5,836 bases of DNA, from assembly GCA_020344865.1 (NCBI GenBank), contig CP070830.1:2047314-2053149 (forward strand), given 5' to 3'. Shown in pieces: positions 1-5,440 of the stretch. The notes under the pieces are model-generated. The model saw only the letters and a list, made by a program, of their open reading frames with translations. It made no database searches and was not told the DNA's origin. A program made the position numbers and the translations under genes. The stretch's first letter is position 1, and each line of letters begins with the position of its first letter. This stretch comes from Planctomycetota bacterium. Its GTDB lineage: Bacteria > Planctomycetota > Phycisphaerae > Sedimentisphaerales > Anaerobacaceae.

Positions 1-360
1 GTCCATGTAGGAGTTGATCAGGAGCAGCCCTCTGCCCTCGGTCTTGTAGAGATTCTCCCCACTTCGCGGGTCAGGTATAGAATTCGGGTCAAACCCATCG
101 CCCTCATCCGTCATAAAAATCTCAACCTTGTCCGAGCCCACCGAATAGTCAATCTTAACTTCCTTGTCAGGGTTCATCTCGTTGCCGTGCTTAATGGCAT
201 TGATAAAGGCCTCCTCCAAGGCAAGATGCACGGCAAATATGTCCTCCTGGCTGAAATCGCCGGCTTCAAGCTCAGATAAAACCTTTTCGCAGACAGTTGT
301 AATGGCAGACGGTCTGCTCTGCACAGCTGCTGACCTACTCATTGGTGTTTTTGGCGCCAT
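1..360 (-). CDS. Anti-sigma-factor serine kinase, RsbW/SpoIIAB-like (GHKL ATPase), C-terminus beyond window
   Basis: Partial protein; the first 120 residues are visible and the rest lies left of base 1. The fold is the GHKL ATPase of RsbW/SpoIIAB-type switch kinases, which hold a sigma factor (or other partner) inactive and phosphorylate a STAS-domain antagonist using ATP. The N box spans residues 46-60 (LALEEAFINAIKHGN, with E50, N54 and the KHGN end). The G1 box is DEGDGF at 85-90, and a GRGL motif at 109-112 matches the G2 region. The start is the ATG at 358-360: an in-frame stop lies at 418-420 with no ATG, GTG or TTG between, and AGGA sits about 14 bases upstream. The ATG at codon 7 is a weaker alternative. 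It lies 135 bases downstream of the STAS gene on the same strand, the usual antagonist-kinase order. The family call is firm; the partner sigma factor is unknown. Confidence 0.9.
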   Translation of the reverse strand, partial: MAPKTPMSRSAAVQSRPSAITTVCEKVLSELEAGDFSQEDIFAVHLALEEAFINAIKHGNEMNPDKEVKIDYSVGSDKVEIFMTDEGDGFDPNSIPDPRSGENLYKTEGRGLLLINSYMD

Positions 361-495
361 AGACTTACACCGTCCTAAAAAAACCCTCCGAGCAGCAAGC
401 GAAGACGGAATCGTACGTCAAACCTGCTGGTACTCTACGTCCAATTATCGGCCAATTTTCCAATTCTTGTGAGCAAAACCCAAAAAGATTGTTGC

Positions 496-864
496 CTAAT
501 CTGCCGGGGCCATGCTCTCGGCGGCATCTTCTACACCCTCGCATATATCGAATATCCTGTTAAGCCGCGTTATTTTAAAGATTTCGTGGATTTTCGGGTC
601 AATATTGCAAAGCCTTAATTGGCCGTCGCATTCGTAAACCCTTTTGCTGACCCTGATTAAAAGGCCTAAAACGGCAGACGAGAGAAACCGAACTTTGGAA
701 AAATCCAAAATGAGATTTATTCGTTCGGCCTGTTCAATAACAGACATGATAGACTCGCCAAGCACCTGAATATCCTTCTCCTCGAGGATTTTTTCGTCGG
801 TAAAGGTAATAATTGTAGAGTTCTTACCATACTCAACACTTATTCTCGGCCTCATCGATGCCAT
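496..864 (-). CDS. STAS-domain anti-sigma factor antagonist (RsbV/SpoIIAA-like)
   Basis: A 122-residue single STAS domain, the usual length for RsbV/SpoIIAA proteins. In this family the unphosphorylated antagonist binds the kinase/anti-sigma factor and releases its partner, and phosphorylation of a conserved serine switches it off. The core motif is at residues 54-67: D54, S56, F60, then L61-S62-S63-A64 and L66-G67, and S62/S63 occupy the phosphorylation site. The classical DSSG is changed to LSSA here, a change often tolerated in this family. A conserved C-terminal half follows (LRLCNIDPKIHEIFKIT region, 84-100). The ATG at 862-864 is chosen because AGGGAG (871-876) lies 6 bases upstream; a second ATG at codon 4 is too far from it. 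It is followed on the same strand by the RsbW-like kinase and has a near-perfect promoter upstream, so the pair is probably one operon. Confidence 0.92.
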   Translation of the reverse strand: MASMRPRISVEYGKNSTIITFTDEKILEEKDIQVLGESIMSVIEQAERINLILDFSKVRFLSSAVLGLLIRVSKRVYECDGQLRLCNIDPKIHEIFKITRLNRIFDICEGVEDAAESMAPAD

Positions 865-898
865 AATAGACTCCCTAAAAGTCCTAAGTTAAGCTTGT

Positions 899-927
899 AT
901 AGTATCTTAGCAGCCCACAGATGTCAA
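899..927 (-). promoter_or_regulatory. Housekeeping-type promoter of the STAS/kinase operon
   Basis: Reading the minus strand, TTGACA (922-927, full consensus) is followed by a 17-base spacer and TACTAT (899-904, 5 of 6). Transcription would begin near base 892, giving a leader of about 28 bases that includes the AGGGAG ribosome site. Runs of A (minus strand) at 963-969, 980-986 and 991-995 lie upstream and could act as an UP-like or curved element. The match is to the vegetative sigma factor, not to an alternative sigma consensus. Confidence 0.65.
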
Positions 928-1341
928 GCATTGCACCTCGGTATAATTTTAGGATTTTGCCATTTTTTTGAAAATACAATTTTTTTGCGATTTTTATATG
1001 TTTGACGACAAAAAAACTCTTGCAACGGTAAATGTATCGTTAATAATAGAGAAACGGACACAACAAGTAGATTGTCTTTTTCGGGCGTACACGGCATCTT
1101 GAATAAACGGTCCGAAAGTGTTCGTTTCTTAAAAGAATAATGCTGAATTTTGCATTATTTCCCAAGTTTCTCGTAATAAGACCAGGATTATAGTTGGGTC
1201 TGCGCCATAAAGGGCACTTAAAAGAGAACATAACCACAGGCGGACATTATCACTTATGAACGTTCCCGCTATTGCTAATTTGGGTATGTTGGGTAAGTTT
1301 TCGAATCAGGTATTTCTGCCCTTAAAATCAGAATTCTCCTG
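928..1341. other. TA-rich intergenic region without a convincing gene
   Basis: About 400 bases between the divergent STAS operon and the Rrf2 gene. It contains T/A homopolymer runs (963-969, 980-986, 991-995, 1010-1016) and one clean inverted repeat, listed separately. The only open frame of note, on the minus strand at 1040-1237, needs a GTG start with no ribosome site and encodes a basic low-complexity peptide of no recognisable family, so it is not called. No tRNA-like cloverleaf was seen by eye. An unannotated small RNA cannot be excluded. Confidence 0.6.
1136..1159. repeat. Perfect 8-bp inverted repeat (AATAATGC ... GCATTATT)
   Basis: AATAATGC at 1136-1143 and its exact reverse complement GCATTATT at 1152-1159 are separated by 8 bases (TGAATTTT). 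The arms are AT-rich, no T-run follows immediately, and no gene ends nearby, so a rho-independent terminator is unlikely. A regulator binding site or a small RNA hairpin are the remaining options. It lies about 280 bases upstream of the Rrf2 start and about 210 bases upstream of the STAS promoter. Confidence 0.55.
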
Positions 1342-1370
1342 ATAACATATCCGACCGATAGGCGTATAAT
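1342..1370 (+). promoter_or_regulatory. Promoter of the Rrf2-MazG-like pair
   Basis: TATAAT (1365-1370) is full consensus, with ATAACA (1342-1347, 4 of 6 to TTGACA) exactly 17 bases upstream. Transcription would start near 1377, leaving a leader of about 60 bases. The spacer carries an imperfect dyad around CCGATAGG (1354-1361) flanked by ATA and TAT, reminiscent of where Rrf2 proteins bind to repress their own gene; that part is weak. Confidence 0.6.
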
Positions 1371-1437
1371 GTGTCGAAAATTACTGGAATCGTAGAAAAA
1401 CCCTTAAATTATTGGTCTTTTTTGAAGGAGGCTAAAA

Positions 1438-1836
1438 ATGAGAATCAGTAGGTCAACAGGTTACGCAATACTTGCAGTCGGCTACATTGCCCAGAATCAA
1501 AAGCAAGGGATAGTCTTGTCCCAAAGCGTATCTAAGAAATATAACATACCTTTGGAATACCTGCTTAAGATACTCCAGCAGTTAGTCAGGGCAAATGTAC
1601 TGCGTAGTAAAAGAGGGCCCCGCGGCGGCTTCAACCTTGCCCAACCGGCAAAGAAAATCACAATGCTGCAGATTATAGAAGCTGTTGAAGGACCTATGAT
1701 CAGCCAATTGAACCTCATGGAGCAGGCGCGAGGAGAAAAATTCGCAGCCAGAGCCGAGAAAAACTACCAAAAAGCGCTCGCTCAGGCCAAAGGTGTCTTT
1801 CAAAAAACAAAGCTCACCGACTTGCTCGAAGGCTAA
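1438..1836 (+). CDS. Rrf2-family winged-helix transcriptional regulator, cysteine-free
   Basis: A 132-residue DNA-binding protein of the Rrf2 family (relatives IscR, NsrR, CymR), usually 130-165 residues long. Visible features are the N-terminal helix with the YAI motif (9-11), the helix-turn-helix from about 28 to 52 with the PLEYLLKILQQL recognition helix (38-49), and the wing SKRGPRGGFNLA (57-68). The segment MLQIIEAVEGP (76-86) that leads into the dimerisation helix follows. The tail (95-131) is charged and helical. IscR and NsrR bind an Fe-S cluster through three cysteines at roughly residues 92-106; this protein has no cysteine anywhere, so it cannot bind a cluster that way and may sense a small molecule, as CymR does through a partner, or nothing. 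The ATG is supported by GAAGGAGG (1424-1431) 6 bases upstream. It probably controls itself and the MazG-like gene 16 bases downstream; its effector is unknown. Confidence 0.92.
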   Translation: MRISRSTGYAILAVGYIAQNQKQGIVLSQSVSKKYNIPLEYLLKILQQLVRANVLRSKRGPRGGFNLAQPAKKITMLQIIEAVEGPMISQLNLMEQARGEKFAARAEKNYQKALAQAKGVFQKTKLTDLLEG

Positions 1837-1852
1837 TTCACTTAGCTGCACA

Positions 1853-2125
1853 ATGCACATAAGCGAATTTCAAGAGTTAATCTCGAAGAAATACGAAAAA
1901 CGTGATCGAGAACGAGGAGTCCCCGCTACCTTCATGTGGTTCGTAGAAGAGGTTGGCGAACTTGCTACCGCCCTGGCAACCGAGGATAAAAAAAATAAAG
2001 AGCAGGAATTCGCCGATGTATTCGCCTGGCTTTGCACCCTCGCAAACATAACCGATGTGAATTTGGAAGAGGCCTGCGACAACAAATACAAGAGCAGTCG
2101 AAACGAAGGCTTTAAACCAAAATAA
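1853..2125 (+). CDS. MazG-like nucleotide pyrophosphohydrolase
   Basis: A 90-residue all-alpha NTP pyrophosphatase of the MazG superfamily. Such enzymes hydrolyse (d)NTPs to NMP and pyrophosphate with Mg2+, acting in nucleotide-pool house-cleaning. The metal-binding signature is clear: EExxE at residues 32-36 (E32, E33, E36) and ExxD at 52-55 (E52, D55), followed by the NKYK segment (77-80) found near the family's C-terminus. One MazG domain fills the whole protein, as in short single-domain members that work as dimers or tetramers. The ATG at 1853 is chosen because homology begins at once there. A longer frame from GTG 1793 would add 20 unrelated residues and overlap the Rrf2 gene by 44 bases. 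No clear ribosome site precedes 1853, so translation may depend on coupling to the upstream stop 16 bases away. The substrate cannot be told from sequence. Confidence 0.85.
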   Translation: MHISEFQELISKKYEKRDRERGVPATFMWFVEEVGELATALATEDKKNKEQEFADVFAWLCTLANITDVNLEEACDNKYKSSRNEGFKPK

Positions 2126-2126
2126 T

Positions 2127-2136
2127 CGCTCGAGCG
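2127..2136. repeat. 10-bp perfect palindrome CGCTCGAGCG between convergent genes
   Basis: This palindrome starts one base after the stop codon of the MazG-like gene and faces the end of the transporter gene at 2197. It lacks a T-run and a loop, so it is not a standard rho-independent terminator. No better terminator is visible in the 71-base convergent gap. Confidence 0.4.
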
Positions 2137-2196
2137 CATTGCCGACCGCGCAGGGTATCTCTTTGCATCGACTCAGAGTTCACGGCCCGGACTCAC

Positions 2197-3705
2197 TCAT
2201 AAGGGGTCTTCGGGTGTAATCTTCCAGCTGCGCATCGAAATAAGAACAGCCACAAACAGGCAGATAAGCAGCCAGTCCCTGCCCAGCAGGACCAGTGAAA
2301 GGACCGGATAGCCTTCGTAGGGAGTGCTAAACTCTTCAATGACTGAATTGACCAGCAGCAACACCAGGACGATTGGAATGAATACCTTGATTGCATAATC
2401 CCACCGCGCCGATATCTTCGTAGTAGAGGCATGGTCGATATGGTCGCGCAGTTTTTTTGTCTTGTAGACCCACCCTATGATGATACATTCCAGCAGACCG
2501 GCCAGCACAAGCCCGTAGTGGTTAACAAAATGGTCAACAATATCGACCCAGTAAAGACCCCCCTGCGAGGTGAAGATTATGCTCCCGACAAAACCCATTA
2601 TACAAAGCATGGATACAATAGTGCCTCTCGAATAATGGAACTTGTCCGCAATCCCGGAAGTAAATGCCTCGATAATTGATATTCCTGAAGAAAGCCCGGC
2701 CACTACTAGGCTGGCGAAGAATAACATCCCGAAGATTCGGGCGAACGAGGGCAGCAAACTAATTGCTTTCGGAAACGCAACAAAGGCCAGCCCGATTCCC
2801 TTGGTAACGACCTGGTCGACGGGTTGAGAGGTCTTGTTGGCCATATAACCCAAAACAGCGAACACGCCAAAACCAACGAATACCGAAAAAATACAGTTAA
2901 TCAGGCTGATTGCCACCGAGTCCCTGACGATTTCGCTTTTTCTGGGAAGGTAAGAGGCATACGCTATCATGATGCCAAAAGCCAGGCTCAGTGTGAAGAA
3001 AATCTGCGAAAAAGCATCAATCCACACTCCGACGTCCTTGAGGCGGTTGAAATCGGGACGCAGGTAGACGACAAGCCCCTCTCTGGCCCCTTCAAGACGT
3101 ACACTCCAAAACACCAGGATTCCCACCAGGATAAACAGCAGCGGCATGAAGAACTTGTTGGCCCGCTCCAGTCCTTTTTGCACGCCAAGGAACACAATGA
3201 ACCAGCTTAAGAACCAGACGACTGCTAGGCCGAACAATATCGGGGTTCTAATATCACCTATCTGGAAGGGGGAGGCACTCTTCATCAGGAATTCTGAGAA
3301 AAAGAAAGCATCGGTATCCTCACCCCATGAGAGATTAAAAGAGAAGAAAAAGAAATTGAGACACCACGAGATTATCACCGAATAATAGAGCATGATGCCG
3401 AACATTACAAACAGAAGCTGCCACCAGCCGACCCACTCCCACCGCCTGTGGACCGTAGCATAGCAAGCCGGCGCCGAACCCCTCATCTTGTGCCCCAATC
3501 CAATCTCCAATATCATCAGCGGAATCCCCACCACCACCAGCGCAATAAAATAGGGGATTAGAAACGCCCCGCCTCCGTTCTTGTAGCATAGATATGGAAA
3601 CCTCCAAATATTACCCAGACCGATGGCCGAGCCAATAGCAGCAAGAAGAAATCCAACGTGGGTTTTCCATTGAGGCCGGTGGTGAGCCAGTTCTACCGCC
3701 ATCAT
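2197..3705 (-). CDS. Neurotransmitter:sodium symporter (NSS/SLC6) family transporter
   Basis: A 502-residue inner-membrane protein with 12 predicted helices (LeuT has 511 residues), importing an amino acid or similar solute with Na+. The TM1 signature GSAIGLGNIWRFPY is at 25-38 and NGGGAFLIPY at 43-52. By alignment to LeuT from memory, Na1 ligands are A27, N32, T238 and N270, and Na2 ligands G25, I28, A336, S339 and S340. Binding-pocket residues Y108, F237, S240, F243 and I344 are also kept. A glycine (G29) stands where monoamine transporters carry aspartate, favouring an amino acid substrate. S274 replaces the glutamate (LeuT E290) that removes chloride dependence. The tandem ATGs at 3700-3705 follow AGGAAAGG. 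The gene lies 126 bases downstream of an amidohydrolase gene with no obvious promoter between, so co-transcription is possible. The exact substrate is unknown. Confidence 0.93.
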   Translation of the reverse strand: MMAVELAHHRPQWKTHVGFLLAAIGSAIGLGNIWRFPYLCYKNGGGAFLIPYFIALVVVGIPLMILEIGLGHKMRGSAPACYATVHRRWEWVGWWQLLFVMFGIMLYYSVIISWCLNFFFFSFNLSWGEDTDAFFFSEFLMKSASPFQIGDIRTPILFGLAVVWFLSWFIVFLGVQKGLERANKFFMPLLFILVGILVFWSVRLEGAREGLVVYLRPDFNRLKDVGVWIDAFSQIFFTLSLAFGIMIAYASYLPRKSEIVRDSVAISLINCIFSVFVGFGVFAVLGYMANKTSQPVDQVVTKGIGLAFVAFPKAISLLPSFARIFGMLFFASLVVAGLSSGISIIEAFTSGIADKFHYSRGTIVSMLCIMGFVGSIIFTSQGGLYWVDIVDHFVNHYGLVLAGLLECIIIGWVYKTKKLRDHIDHASTTKISARWDYAIKVFIPIVLVLLLVNSVIEEFSTPYEGYPVLSLVLLGRDWLLICLFVAVLISMRSWKITPEDPL

Positions 3706-3739
3706 AGTTCCTTTCCTACTAACTTATGAAAAGTGATGG

Positions 3740-3752
3740 CGCCGTTGCGGCG
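3740..3752. repeat. GC-rich hairpin CGCCG-TTG-CGGCG between amidohydrolase and transporter genes
   Basis: A perfect 5-bp stem with a 3-base loop, about 35 bases upstream of the transporter start and within the probable transcript. No immediate T-run follows on either strand, so full termination is unlikely; it could slow polymerase or affect transcript processing between the two genes. The rest of the 126-base gap shows no recognisable promoter. Confidence 0.35.
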
Positions 3753-3831
3753 GATGGGTGTCCGACGGCGACATGTCTTGAGTTTTCCTTGCGGTTTTTT
3801 CGCGTCCTTCCTTGAACGTATTTGGCCCGGC

Positions 3832-4614
3832 TCAGCATCCTATCCCAAGCAGCGACAGCGTATCGCGCTCAATGATGCTTCTAATATTGCCCCGTGGAAC
3901 AGTCGGCAGATTCGTGTCTGCAAGCAGCTTATTAAAGCCCAGCAATGTCTCTATACACTCCCCTGCCCTGGCAAACGGAAAGCCGCTGCCGAATAGCAGC
4001 TTTTCCATCACGCCATTTTCGTGCGCCCTGACCACGATGTTGTAAACCTCCCAGACCTTGCTCGGACGTATTGTCAAATCCGCGTAGACGTTTTCGTGCT
4101 TAGCCGCCATAGACAGTGTCTGTCCGACAAAAGGCATACCCATAGCCCCGATGATAATCCTGAGCTTGGGAAATTCCCTGGCAACCTCATCTAAAAGATA
4201 GGGCTGAGCGTACTCCAGAACCGCCCCCGCTCCTAAAGCGCCGCCATTATGAAAGAAAACAGGCAGCCCCAGTTCCTGTGCCGACTCGTAAAGCTTCATC
4301 GCTCTGCTGTGAGCCGGATGAAAGCCGCAATTCGAACAATAAAGGACAACGCCCTTAAGCCCGAGTTTGTCCGTTAAGGATGCCAGGTTCTTGGCGTTTG
4401 TTCTGTCCCTCGTCGGGTCAACATGTGCAAAGCCGACCATTTTCTCTTTATGCCTGCCGACATATTCGGATAACTTCTTATTGACTTCCGCGACAGGCTC
4501 ATCCGGAGCGGCTAACACGATGCAAACATCAACGGTCTCCGTCGCCGCTAAATGTTCGGACACATCAAAATCCCCCTCGCCACCATTTATATGCGTATGG
4601 CAGTCGACTATCAT
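3832..4614 (-). CDS. Amidohydrolase-family TIM-barrel protein with altered metal site
   Basis: A 260-residue protein of the amidohydrolase-2 type (metal-dependent TIM-barrel hydrolases and decarboxylases). The first strand ends with MIVDCHTHING (1-11), giving the metal pair H6 and H8. A lysine follows strand 3-4 (GLKGVVLY, K88), and FFHNGG (120-125) gives H122. Two expected residues are missing. Where relatives read as HxGGP after strand 6, this protein has GAMGMPF (156-162). Where they read GSDFP with a catalytic, metal-binding aspartate after strand 8, it has GSGFPF (209-214). It may therefore bind one metal, use another mechanism, or be a non-catalytic relative. The start is the ATG at 4612-4614, preceded by AGAGG (4624-4628) 9 bases upstream. 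A longer frame from TTG 4656 adds 14 residues before the first barrel strand and lacks a ribosome site. The sodium symporter gene follows on the same strand. Reaction and substrate are not known. Confidence 0.85.
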   Translation of the reverse strand: MIVDCHTHINGGEGDFDVSEHLAATETVDVCIVLAAPDEPVAEVNKKLSEYVGRHKEKMVGFAHVDPTRDRTNAKNLASLTDKLGLKGVVLYCSNCGFHPAHSRAMKLYESAQELGLPVFFHNGGALGAGAVLEYAQPYLLDEVAREFPKLRIIIGAMGMPFVGQTLSMAAKHENVYADLTIRPSKVWEVYNIVVRAHENGVMEKLLFGSGFPFARAGECIETLLGFNKLLADTNLPTVPRGNIRSIIERDTLSLLGIGC

Positions 4615-4623
4615 CTGCCGGCA

Positions 4624-4628
4624 CCTCT
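4624..4628 (-). promoter_or_regulatory. Ribosome binding site deciding the amidohydrolase start
   Basis: AGAGG on the minus strand lies 9 bases before the ATG at 4614. The alternative upstream TTG at 4656 has only AT-rich sequence before it. This supports the 260-residue protein rather than the 274-residue one. Confidence 0.6.
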
Positions 4629-4645
4629 TATAATAGTATCGGCTA

Positions 4646-4674
4646 TCAATAATCAATTATCTTACCCCCGTCAA
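4646..4674 (-). promoter_or_regulatory. Possible weak promoter of the amidohydrolase gene
   Basis: On the minus strand TTGACG (4669-4674, 5 of 6) is followed after 17 bases by TATTGA (4646-4651, only 3 of 6). Start would be near 4639, giving a leader of about 25 bases. The -10 match is poor, so this is tentative; no better candidate is visible in the gap. Confidence 0.3.
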
Positions 4675-4822
4675 GAACAATTATTTGCCCTGTATTCCGG
4701 CAATTTCAACGTCCTTTCCGCCTATCCTGCCTGCCTTACCCTCTTATCCCCCCCTGCTTTGAAGTCTGTTACACCAGAGGACTCTCAGTCTGGAAAAACG
4801 ATGATGCACTGCGAGGTTGTGC

Positions 4823-4851
4823 TTGACTGCTAGGCCTTTCGGCCTTAATAT
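4823..4851 (+). promoter_or_regulatory. Promoter of the zinc-ribbon gene with a palindrome in its spacer
   Basis: TTGACT (4823-4828, 5 of 6) and TAATAT (4846-4851, 4 of 6) are separated by 17 bases; transcription would start near 4858 with a leader of about 38 bases. The spacer holds AGGCC-TTTC-GGCCT (4832-4845), a perfect 5-bp inverted repeat that ends right at the -10 box. It may be an operator. Without a following T-run it is less likely to be a terminator. Confidence 0.45.
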
Positions 4852-4884
4852 GTCACAATCTGTTTAACTCATTTTGCAAGCAAC

Positions 4885-4889
4885 AGGAG
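4885..4889 (+). promoter_or_regulatory. Ribosome binding site supporting the GTG start of the zinc-ribbon gene
   Basis: AGGAG lies 6 bases before GTG 4896. The coding frame opens directly with the first zinc-binding CxxC (residues 3-6), so a later start would destroy the domain and no in-frame ATG precedes it. Confidence 0.75.
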
Positions 4890-4895
4890 CTGTTT

Positions 4896-5282
4896 GTGGA
4901 CTGTCCCGTTTGTAAAAATGCGATGATTACACTCGAGCTTGCCGACGTCGAGGTCGACTACTGCAGCGACTGCAGTGGTATCTGGCTCGATGCCGGCGAG
5001 TTGGAGCTTCTATTGGGTGCCCCCGAGCAGTCCGGACAATTACTTAATTCCCTCAAAATCGACTCACAATGCGCCGAGAAACGGCGAAAATGTCCCATCT
5101 GCCTGAAAAAAATGCAAAAAATCGTCGTCGGCGAAGCCAAACCCGTACTACTTATAGATAAGTGCGCAAAAGGTGACGGCTTGTGGTTCGACAAAGGTGA
5201 ACTGCAGGATATCCTGAACCGAGCAGAATTGGACAAAGACAGCAAAATCCAGAAATTACTGTCTGATATTTTTCCCGAATAA
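4896..5282 (+). CDS. Double TFIIB-type zinc-ribbon protein (zf-TFIIB family)
   Basis: A 128-residue soluble protein with two copies of the short zinc ribbon of the zf-TFIIB family, whose role in bacteria is poorly defined. Ribbon 1 uses C3, C6, C23 and C26 and ends in GIWLDAGELELLL (28-40). Ribbon 2 has C66, C69 and C90 and ends in GLWFDKGELQDIL (95-107). The W-[LF]-D-x-GEL ending is the family signature. In ribbon 2 the fourth ligand cysteine is absent: the site reads CAKGDGLWFD, so zinc binding there would need another residue (for example D94) or may be lost. A charged linker (41-65, including an extra C59) joins the two and a lysine/aspartate-rich helix closes the protein. Translation starts at GTG with AGGAG 6 bases upstream. 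It has its own promoter and sits between a divergent amidohydrolase gene and a sodium:solute symporter gene 158 bases downstream; no functional link is evident. Confidence 0.9.
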   Translation: MDCPVCKNAMITLELADVEVDYCSDCSGIWLDAGELELLLGAPEQSGQLLNSLKIDSQCAEKRRKCPICLKKMQKIVVGEAKPVLLIDKCAKGDGLWFDKGELQDILNRAELDKDSKIQKLLSDIFPE

Positions 5283-5357
5283 TTCCCATTTTTTTGTTTA
5301 CCCGGCAGAGATATTACCACACAATATTCCCTTGCAAATTTTTGGAGGCGGCAGTCT

Positions 5358-5386
5358 TTGCCCGACAGATATGCCTTAAATATAAT
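5358..5386 (+). promoter_or_regulatory. Promoter of the sodium:solute symporter gene
   Basis: TATAAT (5381-5386) is full consensus and TTGCCC (5358-5363, 4 of 6) lies 17 bases upstream. The start would be near 5393, with a leader of about 48 bases that contains AGGAG (5428-5432), 8 bases before the ATG. No clear terminator for the preceding zinc-ribbon gene was found in 5283-5357, so read-through into the symporter gene is also possible. Confidence 0.6.
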
Positions 5387-5440
5387 ACACCTGCTTTTTT
5401 AAGTGGATGGTTTTAATAAAGAGAGTTAGGAGTTAGCAGT

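Noticed and set aside
164..472. 102-residue open frame on the plus strand over the kinase gene
   Set aside because: It is antisense to a clear GHKL-kinase reading frame and runs into the intergenic gap without any domain.
1040..1237. 65-residue open frame on the minus strand in the gap
   Set aside because: It needs a GTG start with no ribosome site and has a basic, irregular composition with no recognisable motif.
1793..1852. Longer N-terminus of the MazG-like protein from GTG 1793
   Set aside because: The added 20 residues do not look like a MazG domain, overlap the Rrf2 gene by 44 bases and lie in a region already coding in another frame.
2824..3385. Several plus-strand open frames opposite the NSS transporter
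   Set aside because: They are shadows of the transporter coding sequence, rich in polar low-complexity sequence and without start signals.
4615..4656. Longer N-terminus of the amidohydrolase from TTG 4656
   Set aside because: It adds residues before the first barrel strand and lacks a ribosome site, while ATG 4614 has AGAGG at a good distance.
4552..4833. 93-residue open frame on the plus strand
   Set aside because: It starts inside the amidohydrolase gene on the opposite strand, has no ribosome site and ends in a pyrimidine-rich gap; no family features.
5340..5365. Possible terminator hairpin (GGCA ... TGCC) after the zinc-ribbon gene
   Set aside because: The stem is only four base pairs, has no T-run, and overlaps the -35 box of the next promoter.
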